Source: an uncultured SAR116 cluster alpha proteobacterium (GTDB taxonomy: Bacteria; Pseudomonadota; Alphaproteobacteria; Puniceispirillales; Puniceispirillaceae). From it: a stretch of DNA of 64,000 bases. The DNA lies in contig CACCQD010000004.1 in NCBI GenBank assembly GCA_902547925.1, forward strand, positions 28,902 through 92,901, given 5' to 3'. Positions within the stretch are counted from its first letter, which is position 1. Every line of letters begins with the position of its first letter. Both the position numbers and the translations under genes were made by a program. The notes beneath the pieces are model-generated. The model was not told the origin of the DNA. It searched no databases and saw nothing but the letters and a program-made list of their open reading frames with translations. This document shows, one piece after another, positions 25,049 to 33,953 of the stretch.

Positions 25049-25606
25049 TTAGATCTTCTCCGGGCTTTCGGTCGGGCTTTTGGGGGAGCTTTTGGGGGAG
25101 GGTGGGCCACCCAGCGCCACGAGTTCAGCCAAGATCAGCTCCAGCGCGAATAAAATCATGATCCCGAAGCCGCAGGGAAAGGCCAGATACACCCACCAGA
25201 CCGGGATTTCGATTTCCAGCTCCATCACCTGTCCCAGCATGAAATAGAGGCTGGTGGCCTCAATCCCAGCGACAAGAAAGACGATGGATGACAGCAGGGT
25301 GATCACCGCGATGATCAATCTGGTGATTGATAATTGCCTGTGGGCGAGAAGGTTGTTCAGAATGTCGACCTTGATATGGGCACCCGATTTTAGCAACGGC
25401 CCTAGAAGTGGAAAGACAAGCCAGCTGGTGAGGATTGGTGGCAGTTCGATGAACCAGTCATAGCCAGTGCCGGAGGCGTATCTGATCAGCGCGCTCAGGA
25501 ACAGCGCAAGCACCATGTTGGCGACAATGAAAATCGCCAGCAGGTAAATCGCTTTCTCAAGCCATTCATTCAGTGTGGACACAGACGCAAGCGCTGCTTT
25601 CAACAC
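25049..25606 (-). CDS. dctQ: TRAP transporter small permease DctQ
   Basis: Four-helix membrane subunit, about 185 residues, starting at GTG. Shows the expected layout: AIYLLAIFIVANMVLALFLSALIRYASGTGYDWFIELPPILTSWLVFPLLGPLLKSGAHIKVDIL, then a second hairpin of helices. The C-terminal tail SPKSSPKSPTESPEK is a short Ser/Pro/Lys repeat not typical of the family. Translationally close to dctM. Confidence 0.9.
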   Translation of the reverse strand: MLKAALASVSTLNEWLEKAIYLLAIFIVANMVLALFLSALIRYASGTGYDWFIELPPILTSWLVFPLLGPLLKSGAHIKVDILNNLLAHRQLSITRLIIAVITLLSSIVFLVAGIEATSLYFMLGQVMELEIEIPVWWVYLAFPCGFGIMILFALELILAELVALGGPPSPKSSPKSPTESPEKI

Positions 25607-25642
25607 AGCGCCTGCCTCATGGTTTTGGGTGCGGGATGCACG

Positions 25643-26671
25643 CTAGTTGGACGCATATTGCTGGGCCTTGGCCAGCGTATCCTCATCGAACATGTCTGCC
25701 ATGGCCGGCATCACCTCATCCTGCATCAATTTATCGAATTTTGCTTTCTCGACACCGCTGAGTTCGGTGACAATTCCGCCCCGCTCGACAAATTTCTTCA
25801 AGGTGTCCTCACCCGCGCCCAGAATGGTGTCGGTTGCAATCTGGCCGACCTCGGCGCCAACAGTCAGAACCAGCTCCTGCAGATCGTCAGGAAGGCTGTT
25901 CATCCAGTCTCGGTTGGCCATGATGTAGGCATCGGCAAAATACTGATATGGCTTTTGGCCATAGGCCAGATATTCCCACCAGCTGTAGGCCTCAATTGAT
26001 CCCGGAGGGCTGTTGATCGTATCAATCATGCCGGTCTGCAGAGAGGTGTAGACCTCGCCGGTGGGCAGTGAGACAGCGTTGGCACCAAGCGCCTTCCACA
26101 TCGGAAGCTCACTTTTCAGCAGGCGGCGGGCTTTCAGCCCCTCCATCACCTCAATGCCAGTCAATTCGCGGGCGCTGCTGAAGGTCATCACCGGACCGAC
26201 AGGATTATACATGATCAACTGCGAGTTGCTCTTTCTGGTGATGTCACCCCAGATTTCACGGCCTTTGTCCGAATTCAGGAAAAATCCACGCTGCTGTTCA
26301 TAGGAGGCAAACAGACCGGGATAGGAGGCAACATTGAAATTCTTGTTGATCGGCGGAAAGCTGACAACGCCGACAACGCCTCCCAACTCAACAGCGCCGG
26401 AGGTGATGGCGCCAAGAACCTCTCTGATGCCGAACAGCTGTTTGGAGGGATAATATTCGATCTTCAGCCGCCCATCAGACCTTTTTGTCACCTCATCGGC
26501 AAACATCTGTGAATGGATCGAGCTTTGGTGGGTCGGACTCCAATGTCCGGACATCCGCGCGACAATCTGGTCGGCAACCGCCTGAAATGAAGTGAGCGAC
26601 ATTGTCAGGGCGATGCCCAATGCAGCCGGTTTGTTGGCGCCACGAAAGGTGGCCGAAAGAAGCCTTCTCAT
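25643..26671 (-). CDS. dctP: TRAP solute-binding protein DctP
   Basis: 342-residue periplasmic binding protein, first gene of the operon. ATG 26671 follows GGAGGAATAG. Leader with hydrophobic core (AALGIALTMSLTSFQAVA). Typical DctP elements: FADEVTKRSDGRLKIEYYPSKQLFGIREVLGAITSGAVELGG, the Arg-containing helix region KARRLLKSELPMWKALGANAVSLPTGEVYTSLQTGMIDTINSPPGSI, and W-rich EAYSWWEYL. The ligand, probably an organic acid, cannot be named. Confidence 0.92.
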   Translation of the reverse strand: MRRLLSATFRGANKPAALGIALTMSLTSFQAVADQIVARMSGHWSPTHQSSIHSQMFADEVTKRSDGRLKIEYYPSKQLFGIREVLGAITSGAVELGGVVGVVSFPPINKNFNVASYPGLFASYEQQRGFFLNSDKGREIWGDITRKSNSQLIMYNPVGPVMTFSSARELTGIEVMEGLKARRLLKSELPMWKALGANAVSLPTGEVYTSLQTGMIDTINSPPGSIEAYSWWEYLAYGQKPYQYFADAYIMANRDWMNSLPDDLQELVLTVGAEVGQIATDTILGAGEDTLKKFVERGGIVTELSGVEKAKFDKLMQDEVMPAMADMFDEDTLAKAQQYASN

Positions 26672-26959
26672 CTATTCCTCCATTATTTATTTTTAATTCA
26701 TTTAGACAAAACGTTCGCAGTGCGCGGATGGTCTGTCAATCATGTCTGGCCGAATTTTTGGTGTAAATTTTTTGGTGTGAATTTTGGGGACGTGTTGGTG
26801 AAATGGTGTTGGAATTGCTGGAGCCCAGTAATAGGTCAATAAGCAACGTGCCAATGCTTGCGTGATAACGCAATTTAAGGAATGCTTGCACCGTGACCGT
26901 TGAAAATTGGTTCACGATCAGTGTTAGTTCAGGGTTAGGTTTGGGGTGAGGGTATAAAG

Positions 26960-27970
26960 ATGGCACAGCCAGAGCCGCGAAAAGAGTGGAACTACGCGCC
27001 GGAGCTACCGGTTGGCAATAATCCGCTGTTTGACTGGCCGATGAATACTCGGGCGATTTTAATCTATTACCGGGACAGCTGGCTGACCCTGTCGGAGGTC
27101 AGCCTGTTTGCCATTTTGGCGGTCGGTGGCTGGTGGGTGCATCAGGCCGGGCTTGGTGGTGTTGGATATCTGGTTGGTGTTGGAAATGTTGGCGGGCTCG
27201 AATGGGGGTGGGCCATCCAGGTGTGGCTGCGCAATCTGTTTTTGCTGGTGCTGTTCGCCGGTGGCTTTCACTGGTTGCTGCATCACCGCCAGATCCAGGG
27301 AACAGAGCGCAAATATGTTAGCCGGTTCGGGCATCGCGGCGGCGCGCGCTTTTCCTTTGGCACCCAGCTTTACGACAATATGTTCTGGTCTCTGGCGAGT
27401 GGTCTGTCGTTCTGGACAGCCTATGAGGTTGGCTTGTTCTGGGCGCAGGCGCGCGGCTTTGCGCTGGTGATCAGTTTTGCCGAAAACCCTGTCTGGTTTG
27501 TCTCGCTGTTCGGGCTGACCGGATTCTGGGTAGCGTTTCATTTTTACTGGGGGCATCGGTTGCTCCATTTCGGGCCGCTTTATCGGTATGTGCATGCGCT
27601 GCATCATCGCAATGTTAATGTCGGACCGTGGTCGGGCATTTCGATGCATCCGCTTGAACATGCGATCTATTTCAGCTCTATGCTAATCCATCTGGTGGTG
27701 CCAACGCACCCGATGCATGTGATGTTTCATGGCTATATGCTGGCGCTCTCTGCGGTGTTTGGGCATACCGGATTTCATGCGCTGCTGATCCGGAACCGGG
27801 AGCGACTGATGCTGGGACATTTTCATCACCAGCTGCATCACCGCTACTTCGAGTGCAATTACGGCAGTGTCGATTTTCCGCTCGACAAGGTGTTTGGCAC
27901 ATTTCACGATGGCAGTGAGGCCGCGCGCAAACAGCTTCGCACACGCGTTGATACCCGCATTGACGAATAA
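26960..27970 (+). CDS. Sterol desaturase / fatty-acid hydroxylase family membrane enzyme
   Basis: Di-iron membrane oxygenase family (C-4 sterol oxidase, fatty-acid hydroxylase, carotene hydroxylase types), 336 residues with several TM helices. Histidine boxes: HFYWGHRLLHFGPLYRYVHALHHRNVNVGPWSG (about 195-225) and HFHHQLHHRYFECNYGS (about 295-310), plus HPLEH between. GAGGG precedes ATG 26960 by eight bases. A small Cys-rich gene follows. The substrate (a lipid) is unknown. Segment 60-80 (GVGYLVGVGNVGGLEWG) is a repetitive Val/Gly expansion. Confidence 0.87.
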   Translation: MAQPEPRKEWNYAPELPVGNNPLFDWPMNTRAILIYYRDSWLTLSEVSLFAILAVGGWWVHQAGLGGVGYLVGVGNVGGLEWGWAIQVWLRNLFLLVLFAGGFHWLLHHRQIQGTERKYVSRFGHRGGARFSFGTQLYDNMFWSLASGLSFWTAYEVGLFWAQARGFALVISFAENPVWFVSLFGLTGFWVAFHFYWGHRLLHFGPLYRYVHALHHRNVNVGPWSGISMHPLEHAIYFSSMLIHLVVPTHPMHVMFHGYMLALSAVFGHTGFHALLIRNRERLMLGHFHHQLHHRYFECNYGSVDFPLDKVFGTFHDGSEAARKQLRTRVDTRIDE

Positions 27971-27989
27971 GCGAATAGGCGAATAAGGA

Positions 27990-28235
27990 ATGGCCAAGAG
28001 ATTTACGGTGAGTTCAAACCCGCAGCACGACCAAAGCCATAAGGAATATAGCCATGAGGACCGGACTCATGAGGGCCGCATCAAGGCGCGGGGCGCATTC
28101 GCGTCGCTGGCCCGCTGTCCCGCATGCGGCCAACCTGAACAGCTTGTCTGGGTGCATGGGCATGGACAATGCGCGCATTGCCGGATGAATGTCATGCCCT
28201 GCTGCGATGGCGCGGTTTGTGAGAACGGGGTGTGA
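27990..28235 (+). CDS. Small protein with CPxCG and CxxC zinc-ribbon-like motifs
   Basis: 81 residues. After a polar, His-rich N-terminus comes ARCPACGQPEQLVWVHGHGQCAHCRMNVMPCCDGAVCENG: two CxxC knuckles and a CC pair, consistent with a zinc ribbon. Starts 19 bases after the hydroxylase gene and is probably co-transcribed with it. Not recognised as a named family. Confidence 0.65.
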   Translation: MAKRFTVSSNPQHDQSHKEYSHEDRTHEGRIKARGAFASLARCPACGQPEQLVWVHGHGQCAHCRMNVMPCCDGAVCENGV

Positions 28236-28454
28236 CCGTCCCATTTTTGGTGCTGTGTCTGAAGGGATGGGTAAAGTTTTGGGTATGGATTGGATGGCGA
28301 AGAACGGGGGTTGCGGCGAAACGCCCCGGTTGGACCATCGCTGCGCGGTTAGGGGCTTGCCAGACAGGTTACAGGCTTTATATACGGAGCATATCATTAT
28401 CGAAAGACAGCATAGGCATATTTTATAGACGCCATCTTGGTGGGGGAGTTCATC

Positions 28455-28553
28455 ATGGACGGAACAATCGGTCTTATTCTTGTCATCGGGTTTCCGCTTG
28501 CCCTTTGTATTGCCCTGTGGGCCTTTGGCAAAGTGTCAGTCCGCCCCGACTGA
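28455..28553 (+). CDS. 32-residue single-pass membrane protein (below ORF-track length)
   Basis: MDGTIGLILVIGFPLALCIALWAFGKVSVRPD: short N-terminus, one hydrophobic helix, basic C-terminal end. GGGGGAG lies seven bases before the ATG, an excellent ribosome site. The 3' end overlaps the convergent Fe-S scaffold gene by 18 bases. No known family assigned. Confidence 0.6.
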   Translation: MDGTIGLILVIGFPLALCIALWAFGKVSVRPD

Positions 28554-29015
28554 GCCTGATATCTCTTCGTCAGGGGTGAGGGCGGTGGTGCCGGCCTCAA
28601 AGGCGAGCAGTACACATTTGTGACGGTTTCTGATCGCCCGGACAGGTGTGAAATCCCGCATTGCCGGCTCGATCTGTACGCTGTTATTGCCGTCGTTATC
28701 TGGGTCATTATTGGGGCCATTATCATTGGCAAGCCAGGCGGTAAAACCGGTTTGCAGGTCAGCAAGCGCGGTGGCCGTCATGCCCGGGGCAAGGCTGCTG
28801 AACAGGCCGGCACCTGCCTCGCACAACGCACAGCCGCGCACCGATGCTGAGGCATCAGAGATGATATGATCTGCATCAAGATATAGGCGCACCTCGACAC
28901 GGTCACCGCAGGTTGGGTTGGAGATGGTGGCGGCGACAAAATCACCGGAAAGTGGCGCCTGCGCGCGGCTTGCCTTAGCCCAGTTGAGGATTTTTTCCTG
29001 ATAAAGTTCGTCCAT
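28536..29015 (-). CDS. Iron-sulfur cluster assembly scaffold (NifU N-terminal/SufU-like)
   Basis: Cytosolic U-type scaffold on which Fe-S clusters are built. From ATG 29015 (MDELYQEKILNWAKA, the family start) it is about 159 residues. The three ligand cysteines appear in SNPTCGDRVEVRL, VRGCALCEAGAG and IRNRHKCVLLAFEA. A low-complexity insert NDNGPNNDPDNDGNNS interrupts the middle. The ORF-track start at 29078 adds an unlikely N-terminus. Alphaproteobacterial copies of this kind often sit apart from the suf operon. Confidence 0.85.
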   Translation of the reverse strand: MDELYQEKILNWAKASRAQAPLSGDFVAATISNPTCGDRVEVRLYLDADHIISDASASVRGCALCEAGAGLFSSLAPGMTATALADLQTGFTAWLANDNGPNNDPDNDGNNSVQIEPAMRDFTPVRAIRNRHKCVLLAFEAGTTALTPDEEISGSVGAD

Positions 29016-29152
29016 GAGCGGTATTTCGGCCTCTTTTAAAAAAACAGATGGAACGCACTTCAAGGCATCGCCTGACACTTAAATATGGCCAGTTGTCTGG
29101 CCGGTTGTCTGGTTTACCGGTGACTTGCCAGACTGGTGATTTGGTGCTGGTA

Positions 29153-29308
29153 TTAGCCAGCACCAATCATCAGCATGGCCATAGCGCCAATCGCAGCGAC
29201 ATAGGTCACGATGACCATCCAGTGCATCCGTGAATATACATTTTCTTCCGGCACATTGGCCGGGCGTTGCTTGTTAGACCCTTTGGCAGACACCATAACA
29301 GACCCCAT
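29153..29308 (-). CDS. Small single-pass membrane protein
   Basis: 51 residues from ATG 29308, preceded by GGGGGATGGA: polar MGSVMVSAKGSNKQRPANVPEENVYSRMH, then helix WMVIVTYVAAIGAMAMLMIGAG. The ORF-track version (from 29437) has an improbable upstream extension. Looks like a real small inner-membrane protein. Role unknown. Confidence 0.5.
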   Translation of the reverse strand: MGSVMVSAKGSNKQRPANVPEENVYSRMHWMVIVTYVAAIGAMAMLMIGAG

Positions 29309-29569
29309 TCCATCCCCCGTGATCGCAGCCAGCACATGGTAGGGCAGGGCTGCGGATAATCTAATGATGATGTGGTGGTGGCCATCACCTCGTATTGCAT
29401 TACCGTTTTTTCTAACGTCTTGGCAGGGTGAAAACAAGCTGAAAAAGCGAGGGTTTTTGCCGAATTTTCGTTGCGCAGAGAGTCGCGTCTCTCTACATTC
29501 ACGTTAATGACTCTTGAGGCATTGTCTTTTTTCAAGACAAAGTTTGCGGTGGGGGAGGTGCGACGCGCA

Positions 29570-30076
29570 ATGCGAATTTTAGTTCGACCGATGTTGTTAT
29601 TTGTCATTTTGCTGGGCATGTGGCTGTTGATGTCGGGCCATTATACCCCTCTGATCACCAGTCTTGGGATCATCAGCTGCGCGCTGGCCGCCGGGATGGC
29701 TCATCTGATGGGTGGGACCGACCGGGAGGGGTTGCCGACACATCTGTTTGCGCGGCTGCCCGGCTATCTTGTCTGGCTGTGCCGGGAAATCATCTCATCA
29801 AACATCGCCACGGGGCGGATTATTCTCAACGGCAAATTTGACGAGGAATGGTTCGAGGTGCCGGCAACGCAGGCAAGTGATGCCGGTATTGTCACCTATG
29901 CCAATTCCATTACCCTGACGCCGGGGACGGTGACAGTCGATGTGATCAACGAGACGAAGGACGGGGATGGCAAGACGCGCTTTTTGGTGCATGCACTGCA
30001 TCCTGATTTCAGCGATGATGTGCGCAGCGGTGAGATGGACTGCAGGGTCAGCGCGGTTGAAGGCGGTGCCGGATGA
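29570..30076 (+). CDS. mnhE: Mrp-type Na+/H+ antiporter subunit E
   Basis: First gene of a ten-gene membrane operon. 168 residues from ATG 29570 (MRILVRPMLLFVILLGMWLLMSGHYTPLITSLGIISC) with GGGGGAGG upstream; the track start at 29471 is rejected. Contains the MnhE core RLPGYLVWLCREIISSNIATGRIIL and the soluble tail TLTPGTVTVDV...FLVHALHPD. Subunit E is a structural part of the Mrp complex. Overlaps mnhF by ATGA. Confidence 0.9.
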   Translation: MRILVRPMLLFVILLGMWLLMSGHYTPLITSLGIISCALAAGMAHLMGGTDREGLPTHLFARLPGYLVWLCREIISSNIATGRIILNGKFDEEWFEVPATQASDAGIVTYANSITLTPGTVTVDVINETKDGDGKTRFLVHALHPDFSDDVRSGEMDCRVSAVEGGAG

Positions 30077-30375
30077 TGATGGTTGTGGCATTCGCCGGAT
30101 GCGGAGTGGCGTTGGTTTTGGCGCTGGTGCGCGCCGCCAAAGGTCCGACACCCTTTGACCGGCTGCTGGCGGTCAATGCCATCGGCACGCTGGTCATTCT
30201 CGGGATCGCGCTGCATGGCTTTATCATGGGGCGGCCCGAATTTGTAGATATTTCAATCCTTTATGCAGTGATAAATTTCATTGGCACCTTCGCCATTCTC
30301 AAACTTTTCAGTACCGGCGGGCTGGGTGATCGTGGCGGCAAGGCCCGGGTCACGCGCGAAACGGATGAGGGGTGA
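30073..30375 (+). CDS. mnhF: Mrp-type antiporter subunit F
   Basis: 100 residues, three TM helices. LVRAAKGPTPFDRLLAVNAIGTLVILGIALHGF carries the conserved GPT..DR loop of MnhF/MbhB. ISILYAVINFIGTFAILKLF is the last helix. Overlaps both neighbours in an ATGA-coupled operon. Confidence 0.9.
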   Translation: MMMVVAFAGCGVALVLALVRAAKGPTPFDRLLAVNAIGTLVILGIALHGFIMGRPEFVDISILYAVINFIGTFAILKLFSTGGLGDRGGKARVTRETDEG

Positions 30376-30379
30376 GGGG

Positions 30380-30886
30380 ATGGAGATGCTGCTGAGCTGG
30401 CTGTCTGGAATTTCACTGCTGCTGGGAACGGCGGCGTTGATTGTCGGTGCTTTGGGGCTGGTACGACTGCCGAATCTGTTCAGCCGGATCCATGCGGTCG
30501 GCATGATGGACACGGCCGGTGTAGCCTTCATCACGCTTGGCATGTTGATCCATGAAGGGTTCTCGCTGATCAGTGTGAGGCTGGCTGTCGTCGGGGTGTT
30601 CCTGTTCTTTACTAGCCCGATTGCCACACATGCGGTGGCGCAGGTTGCGCATCGAAGCGGCTTTTCACCGGTGACGCCGGTAAAAGAGCCGAGGCGCGCG
30701 CAAAAAGCGGCGAAAAATGCGACGGCGAAAAAAAGCGCGAAGAAAGCTGCCAATAAAGCGGCATCGGGGGCGCCGGTTGAAAAAGCTGTCACCAAAAAAG
30801 CTGTGGCGAAAAAAGCTCTGACGGACACAGCGGCTGGCAAAAAGACCGTGGGTAAAAAGACGGCTGGAAAGATGAGGGCGACATGA
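30380..30886 (+). CDS. mnhG: Mrp-type antiporter subunit G with a Lys/Ala-rich tail
   Basis: The first ~95 residues are MnhG: MLLSWLSGISLLLGTAALIVGALGLVRLPNLFSRIHAVGMMDTAGVAFITLGMLIHEG, three helices. From about 100 the protein continues as a basic tail of AKKxA units (NATAKKSAKKAANKAAS...KKAVAKKALTDTAAGKKTVGKKTAGK), like histone H1-type proteins and unlike normal MnhG. Start at 30380 with a GAGGGG site; the track start is too early. The tail would face the cytoplasm if the usual topology holds. Its role is unknown. Confidence 0.88.
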   Translation: MEMLLSWLSGISLLLGTAALIVGALGLVRLPNLFSRIHAVGMMDTAGVAFITLGMLIHEGFSLISVRLAVVGVFLFFTSPIATHAVAQVAHRSGFSPVTPVKEPRRAQKAAKNATAKKSAKKAANKAASGAPVEKAVTKKAVAKKALTDTAAGKKTVGKKTAGKMRAT

Positions 30887-31485
30887 CAGGGTTGATGGTG
30901 AATATCTGCCTGCTGGCGCTTTTGGTTGTCATCGTTGTAATGGTGATGCGCACGCACAGGCTGTTTGCCGTGGTCGTGCTGTCAGGTGCCTATTCACTGA
31001 TATGTGCGGTGATTTTCGTTAATCTGGACGCGGTCGATGTTGCATTTACCGAGGCGGCGGTTGGCGCTGGCATTTCGACCGTGCTGTTTCTGGCGGCAAT
31101 GGCGGTGTTGCCCGGAACCGAAAAACAGCCGCCCCGCGCGCACACGCTGACAAGCAATCTGGCGGGGCTGGTGATTGTGGTGATCGTTGGGGGGGTGCTG
31201 ATGCTGGCGGCGTTTGACCTGCCAGCGGTGGGTGATCCGAACGCACCGGCGCAGGTTCATGTCGCGCCGCGCTATCTGGTTGAGAGTGACGAGGTGCTGC
31301 ACATCCCGAATGTGGTGACAACGGTGCTGGCGAGTTATCGCGGTTTCGATACGCTTGGCGAGACGATTGTGGTGTTTACCGCCGGGCTTGGGGTGTTTTT
31401 GCTGCTGTGCGGGGCTACGCGGACAGCGCGCCGCCGTATGGCCAGGCCGGAGCAGGACCAGGGGAGCGGGCCTTATGAAGGATAA
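30883..31485 (+). CDS. Mrp subunit A C-terminal part / MbhD-MbhE-like (DUF4040)
   Basis: 200-residue membrane protein equivalent to the C-terminal domain of MnhA, here a free-standing gene. N-terminal three-helix DUF4040 unit (TGLMVNICLLALLVVIVVMVMRTHRLFAVVVLSGAYSLICAVIFVNLDAVDVAFTEAAVGAGISTVLFLAAM), matching MbhD. Then the MbhE-like part ends in PNVVTTVLASYRGFDTLGETIVVFTAGLGVFLLL. This split gives the operon the gene order of archaeal membrane-hydrogenase antiporter modules. Confidence 0.85.
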   Translation: MTGLMVNICLLALLVVIVVMVMRTHRLFAVVVLSGAYSLICAVIFVNLDAVDVAFTEAAVGAGISTVLFLAAMAVLPGTEKQPPRAHTLTSNLAGLVIVVIVGGVLMLAAFDLPAVGDPNAPAQVHVAPRYLVESDEVLHIPNVVTTVLASYRGFDTLGETIVVFTAGLGVFLLLCGATRTARRRMARPEQDQGSGPYEG

Positions 31486-31987
31486 TGTGATCTTGCGCGT
31501 TGCCGCAAAAATTCTGTTCGCGCCGATCATCGTATTTGGCCTTTATGTGCAGTTTCATGGCGATTACGGCCCGGGTGGCGGCTTTCAGGCTGGGGTGATC
31601 ATCGCCGCCGCGTTCATCCTGCATGCGCTGGTTTTCGGGCTGGAGGCTGGACGGCGGCTGTTTCCGCTGTGGCTGAATATCTGGTTGCTGGCAGCCGGGG
31701 TTCTGATCTATGGCGCGGTTGGTGTCGCCTCGATGGGGCTGAACGGGTTGTTTCTTGACTATAACGTTTTGGCGGCATCACCAGCGGCAGGCCAGCATGT
31801 CGGCATTATTCTGGTGGAATTTGGCGTCGGGCTGACGGTGACGACAGTGATGCTGTTGCTGTTCCACGCCTTTGCCGGTTTCTCGCCAAATGCCTTTGCA
31901 GAAGATGACATCGTGGAAGGTGCCCTGGCGCAAGATGACATCGGAAAAGGTGCGCCGGATGCAGCAGATGGGGAGGCGCGGCAATGA
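31475..31987 (+). CDS. mnhB: Mrp-type antiporter subunit B
   Basis: ATG 31475 overlaps the previous gene by 11 bases; GGGGAGCGGG lies before it. ILRVAAKILFAPIIVFGLYVQFHGDYGPGGGFQAGVIIAAAFILHALVFG is the MnhB signature (FHGxxxPGGGFQAG). Four TM helices, then an acidic tail AEDDIVEGALAQDDIGKGAPDAADGE containing a near-duplicate unit. Confidence 0.92.
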   Translation: MKDNVILRVAAKILFAPIIVFGLYVQFHGDYGPGGGFQAGVIIAAAFILHALVFGLEAGRRLFPLWLNIWLLAAGVLIYGAVGVASMGLNGLFLDYNVLAASPAAGQHVGIILVEFGVGLTVTTVMLLLFHAFAGFSPNAFAEDDIVEGALAQDDIGKGAPDAADGEARQ

Positions 31988-32457
31988 TGAATGAAGTGCC
32001 CCTTGCCGTGATTCTGGCGGAAAACTGGAATTATCTGGTGGTGATCACGCTGATGATGTCGGGTCTGTTCATCGTCATATCGAGGTTCAATCTGGTGAAA
32101 AAGCTGGTGGGTCTGTCGATTTTCCAGACCTCGGTTTTCCTGTTCTATATTTCGGTTGGCAAGGTTGCCGGTGGCACGGCGCCGATCATCACCGGTGACC
32201 CGGACACTTTATATTCAAACCCATTGCCGCATGTGCTGATCCTGACGGCGATTGTCGTTGGCGTGGCGACGACGGCGCTCGGGCTGGCGCTGGTGCTGCG
32301 GATTCACGCCGCCTTTGGCTCTATCGAGGAGGATGAGGTGTTGGCGATGAAGGCCGAGGATGGCTTGCCACGGGTGCGCCGGATTTTAGAGCAACAGGGT
32401 GATCGGCTTGGTGACCGGCAGGGACAGGCGGTCGTTGAAGGGGAGGCAGAGAAATGA
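31984..32457 (+). CDS. mnhC: Mrp-type antiporter subunit C
   Basis: 157 residues, NuoK-like, three TM helices: LMMSGLFIVISRFNLVKKLVGLSIFQTSVFLFYISVGKV, then DPLPHVLILTAIVVGVATTALGLALVLRI-type last helix (seen as NPLPHVLILTAIVVGVATTALG). Overlaps both neighbours by ATGA-type junctions. Confidence 0.93.
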   Translation: MMNEVPLAVILAENWNYLVVITLMMSGLFIVISRFNLVKKLVGLSIFQTSVFLFYISVGKVAGGTAPIITGDPDTLYSNPLPHVLILTAIVVGVATTALGLALVLRIHAAFGSIEEDEVLAMKAEDGLPRVRRILEQQGDRLGDRQGQAVVEGEAEK

Positions 32458-33953
32458 GCATCTATGCCATCTTCAACAATCTGCCAGCCCTGTTGGTGGT
32501 GGTGCCGCTGTTGCTGTCACCGATTACCGCGCTGATCCCGATTGGCCGGCTGGCATGGGTGGTGGCCCTGTTTGGCTCCGGTGTTTCGGTGATTGTCGCG
32601 ATCCTGCTGTGCAGCCTGACTGCCAGCGGTATCCGCATCACCTATTTCATGGGCAACTGGCCGCCGCCATGGGGGATCGAGTTTGTTGTTGATAGCGCGA
32701 CAAGCCTGACGGTGATGGCGATGACAACGCTGGCCTTTCTGGCGACTTTGTTTGCCGATCGGGCGCTATCGGCGGAAATTGCGGCAAAGGATGTCGGCAA
32801 GGCCTATTCGGCGTGGTTGCTGGCATGCGGCGGCCTTTACGGGCTGGTGATGACGGCGGATGCGTTCAATCTGTTTGTCTTTCTGGAAATCTCGGCGCTT
32901 GCGTCAGTGATCCTGATCGCGCTTGGTGCGGGGCGCGACAGGCGGGCTTTGATTGCCGCCTATAATTATCTGGTGATTGGCGCGGTTGGCGCGACTTTCT
33001 ATGTGATCGGCGTTGGCTTTATCTATGCGGTGACGGGATCGCTGAACATGGCTGATCTGGCGGACCGGATTCCAGATGTGGAGGCACGCTCGATCGTCTT
33101 TATCGGGTTTGGCTTCATGGTGGTCGGGATGCTGGTCAAGGCGGCGGTGTTCCCGGTGCATATCTGGTTGCCGGCGGCGTATAGCTATGCGCCCTCGGCG
33201 GTCTCTACATTGTTGGCGGCGATCGCGACAAAGGCGGCGATCTATGTGCTGGCACGGATTGTCTTTACAATTTTTGGTGGGGTTCCCGAGGTCACGGCGC
33301 TGGCGCTTGAATGGGTGGTCGTGCCGCTGTCGATCGCCGGTATTTTTGTTGGAACGATCATGGCGATCTATGAGCGTGACCTGAAAAAGATGCTGGCCTT
33401 CTCGTCAATTGCGCAGATCGGCTATATCACGCTTGGCATCGGCATTGCGACAAGTGCCGGTATCGCCGCCGGTTTTATCCATATCGGCAATCACGCGCTG
33501 ATCAAGGGTGGCCTGTTCATGGCGGTTGGCGGGATTTTTCTGGCGACAGGATCACGGGTGAGTGTGATGTCGATGACAGGCATTGGCCGGAAGATGCCGC
33601 TGACGGCAACAGCGTTTCTGATCTGCGGATTTAGCCTGATTGGCCTGCCGCTGACGGCCGGGTTTATTTCCAAGCTGTATCTGGTGCGCGCGCTTCTGGA
33701 TAATGACAATCTGGTGATTGTCGGGTTGGTGCTGGCTAGCAGCGCTTTGTCGGTAATGTATCTGTGGAAGATTGTTGAAGTGATGTGGGTGCGCCCGGCA
33801 CCGGTTGACGCGCTGGAGATCAACGAGCGGCCGGCGCTCTATATCCCGCTCTGGATCATTGCGATCGCCAATATCTGGCTGGGGCTTGATGCTAGCTGGC
33901 TAGTCGGGGCTGCCGAGGCGGCGGCGGCGTCATTGCTGGGAGCAGGAGGATGA
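32454..33953 (+). CDS. mnhD: Mrp-type antiporter subunit D
   Basis: 499-residue ion-translocating subunit homologous to NuoL/M/N. Key residues: Glu in VFLEISALASVILIAL, and the Lys-containing helices GMLVKAAVFPVHIWLPAAYSYAPSAVSTLLAAIATKAAIYVL and ERDLKKMLAFSSIAQIGYITLGIG. About 14 TM helices. First of three antiporter-like subunits in this operon. Confidence 0.93.
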   Translation: MSIYAIFNNLPALLVVVPLLLSPITALIPIGRLAWVVALFGSGVSVIVAILLCSLTASGIRITYFMGNWPPPWGIEFVVDSATSLTVMAMTTLAFLATLFADRALSAEIAAKDVGKAYSAWLLACGGLYGLVMTADAFNLFVFLEISALASVILIALGAGRDRRALIAAYNYLVIGAVGATFYVIGVGFIYAVTGSLNMADLADRIPDVEARSIVFIGFGFMVVGMLVKAAVFPVHIWLPAAYSYAPSAVSTLLAAIATKAAIYVLARIVFTIFGGVPEVTALALEWVVVPLSIAGIFVGTIMAIYERDLKKMLAFSSIAQIGYITLGIGIATSAGIAAGFIHIGNHALIKGGLFMAVGGIFLATGSRVSVMSMTGIGRKMPLTATAFLICGFSLIGLPLTAGFISKLYLVRALLDNDNLVIVGLVLASSALSVMYLWKIVEVMWVRPAPVDALEINERPALYIPLWIIAIANIWLGLDASWLVGAAEAAAASLLGAGG

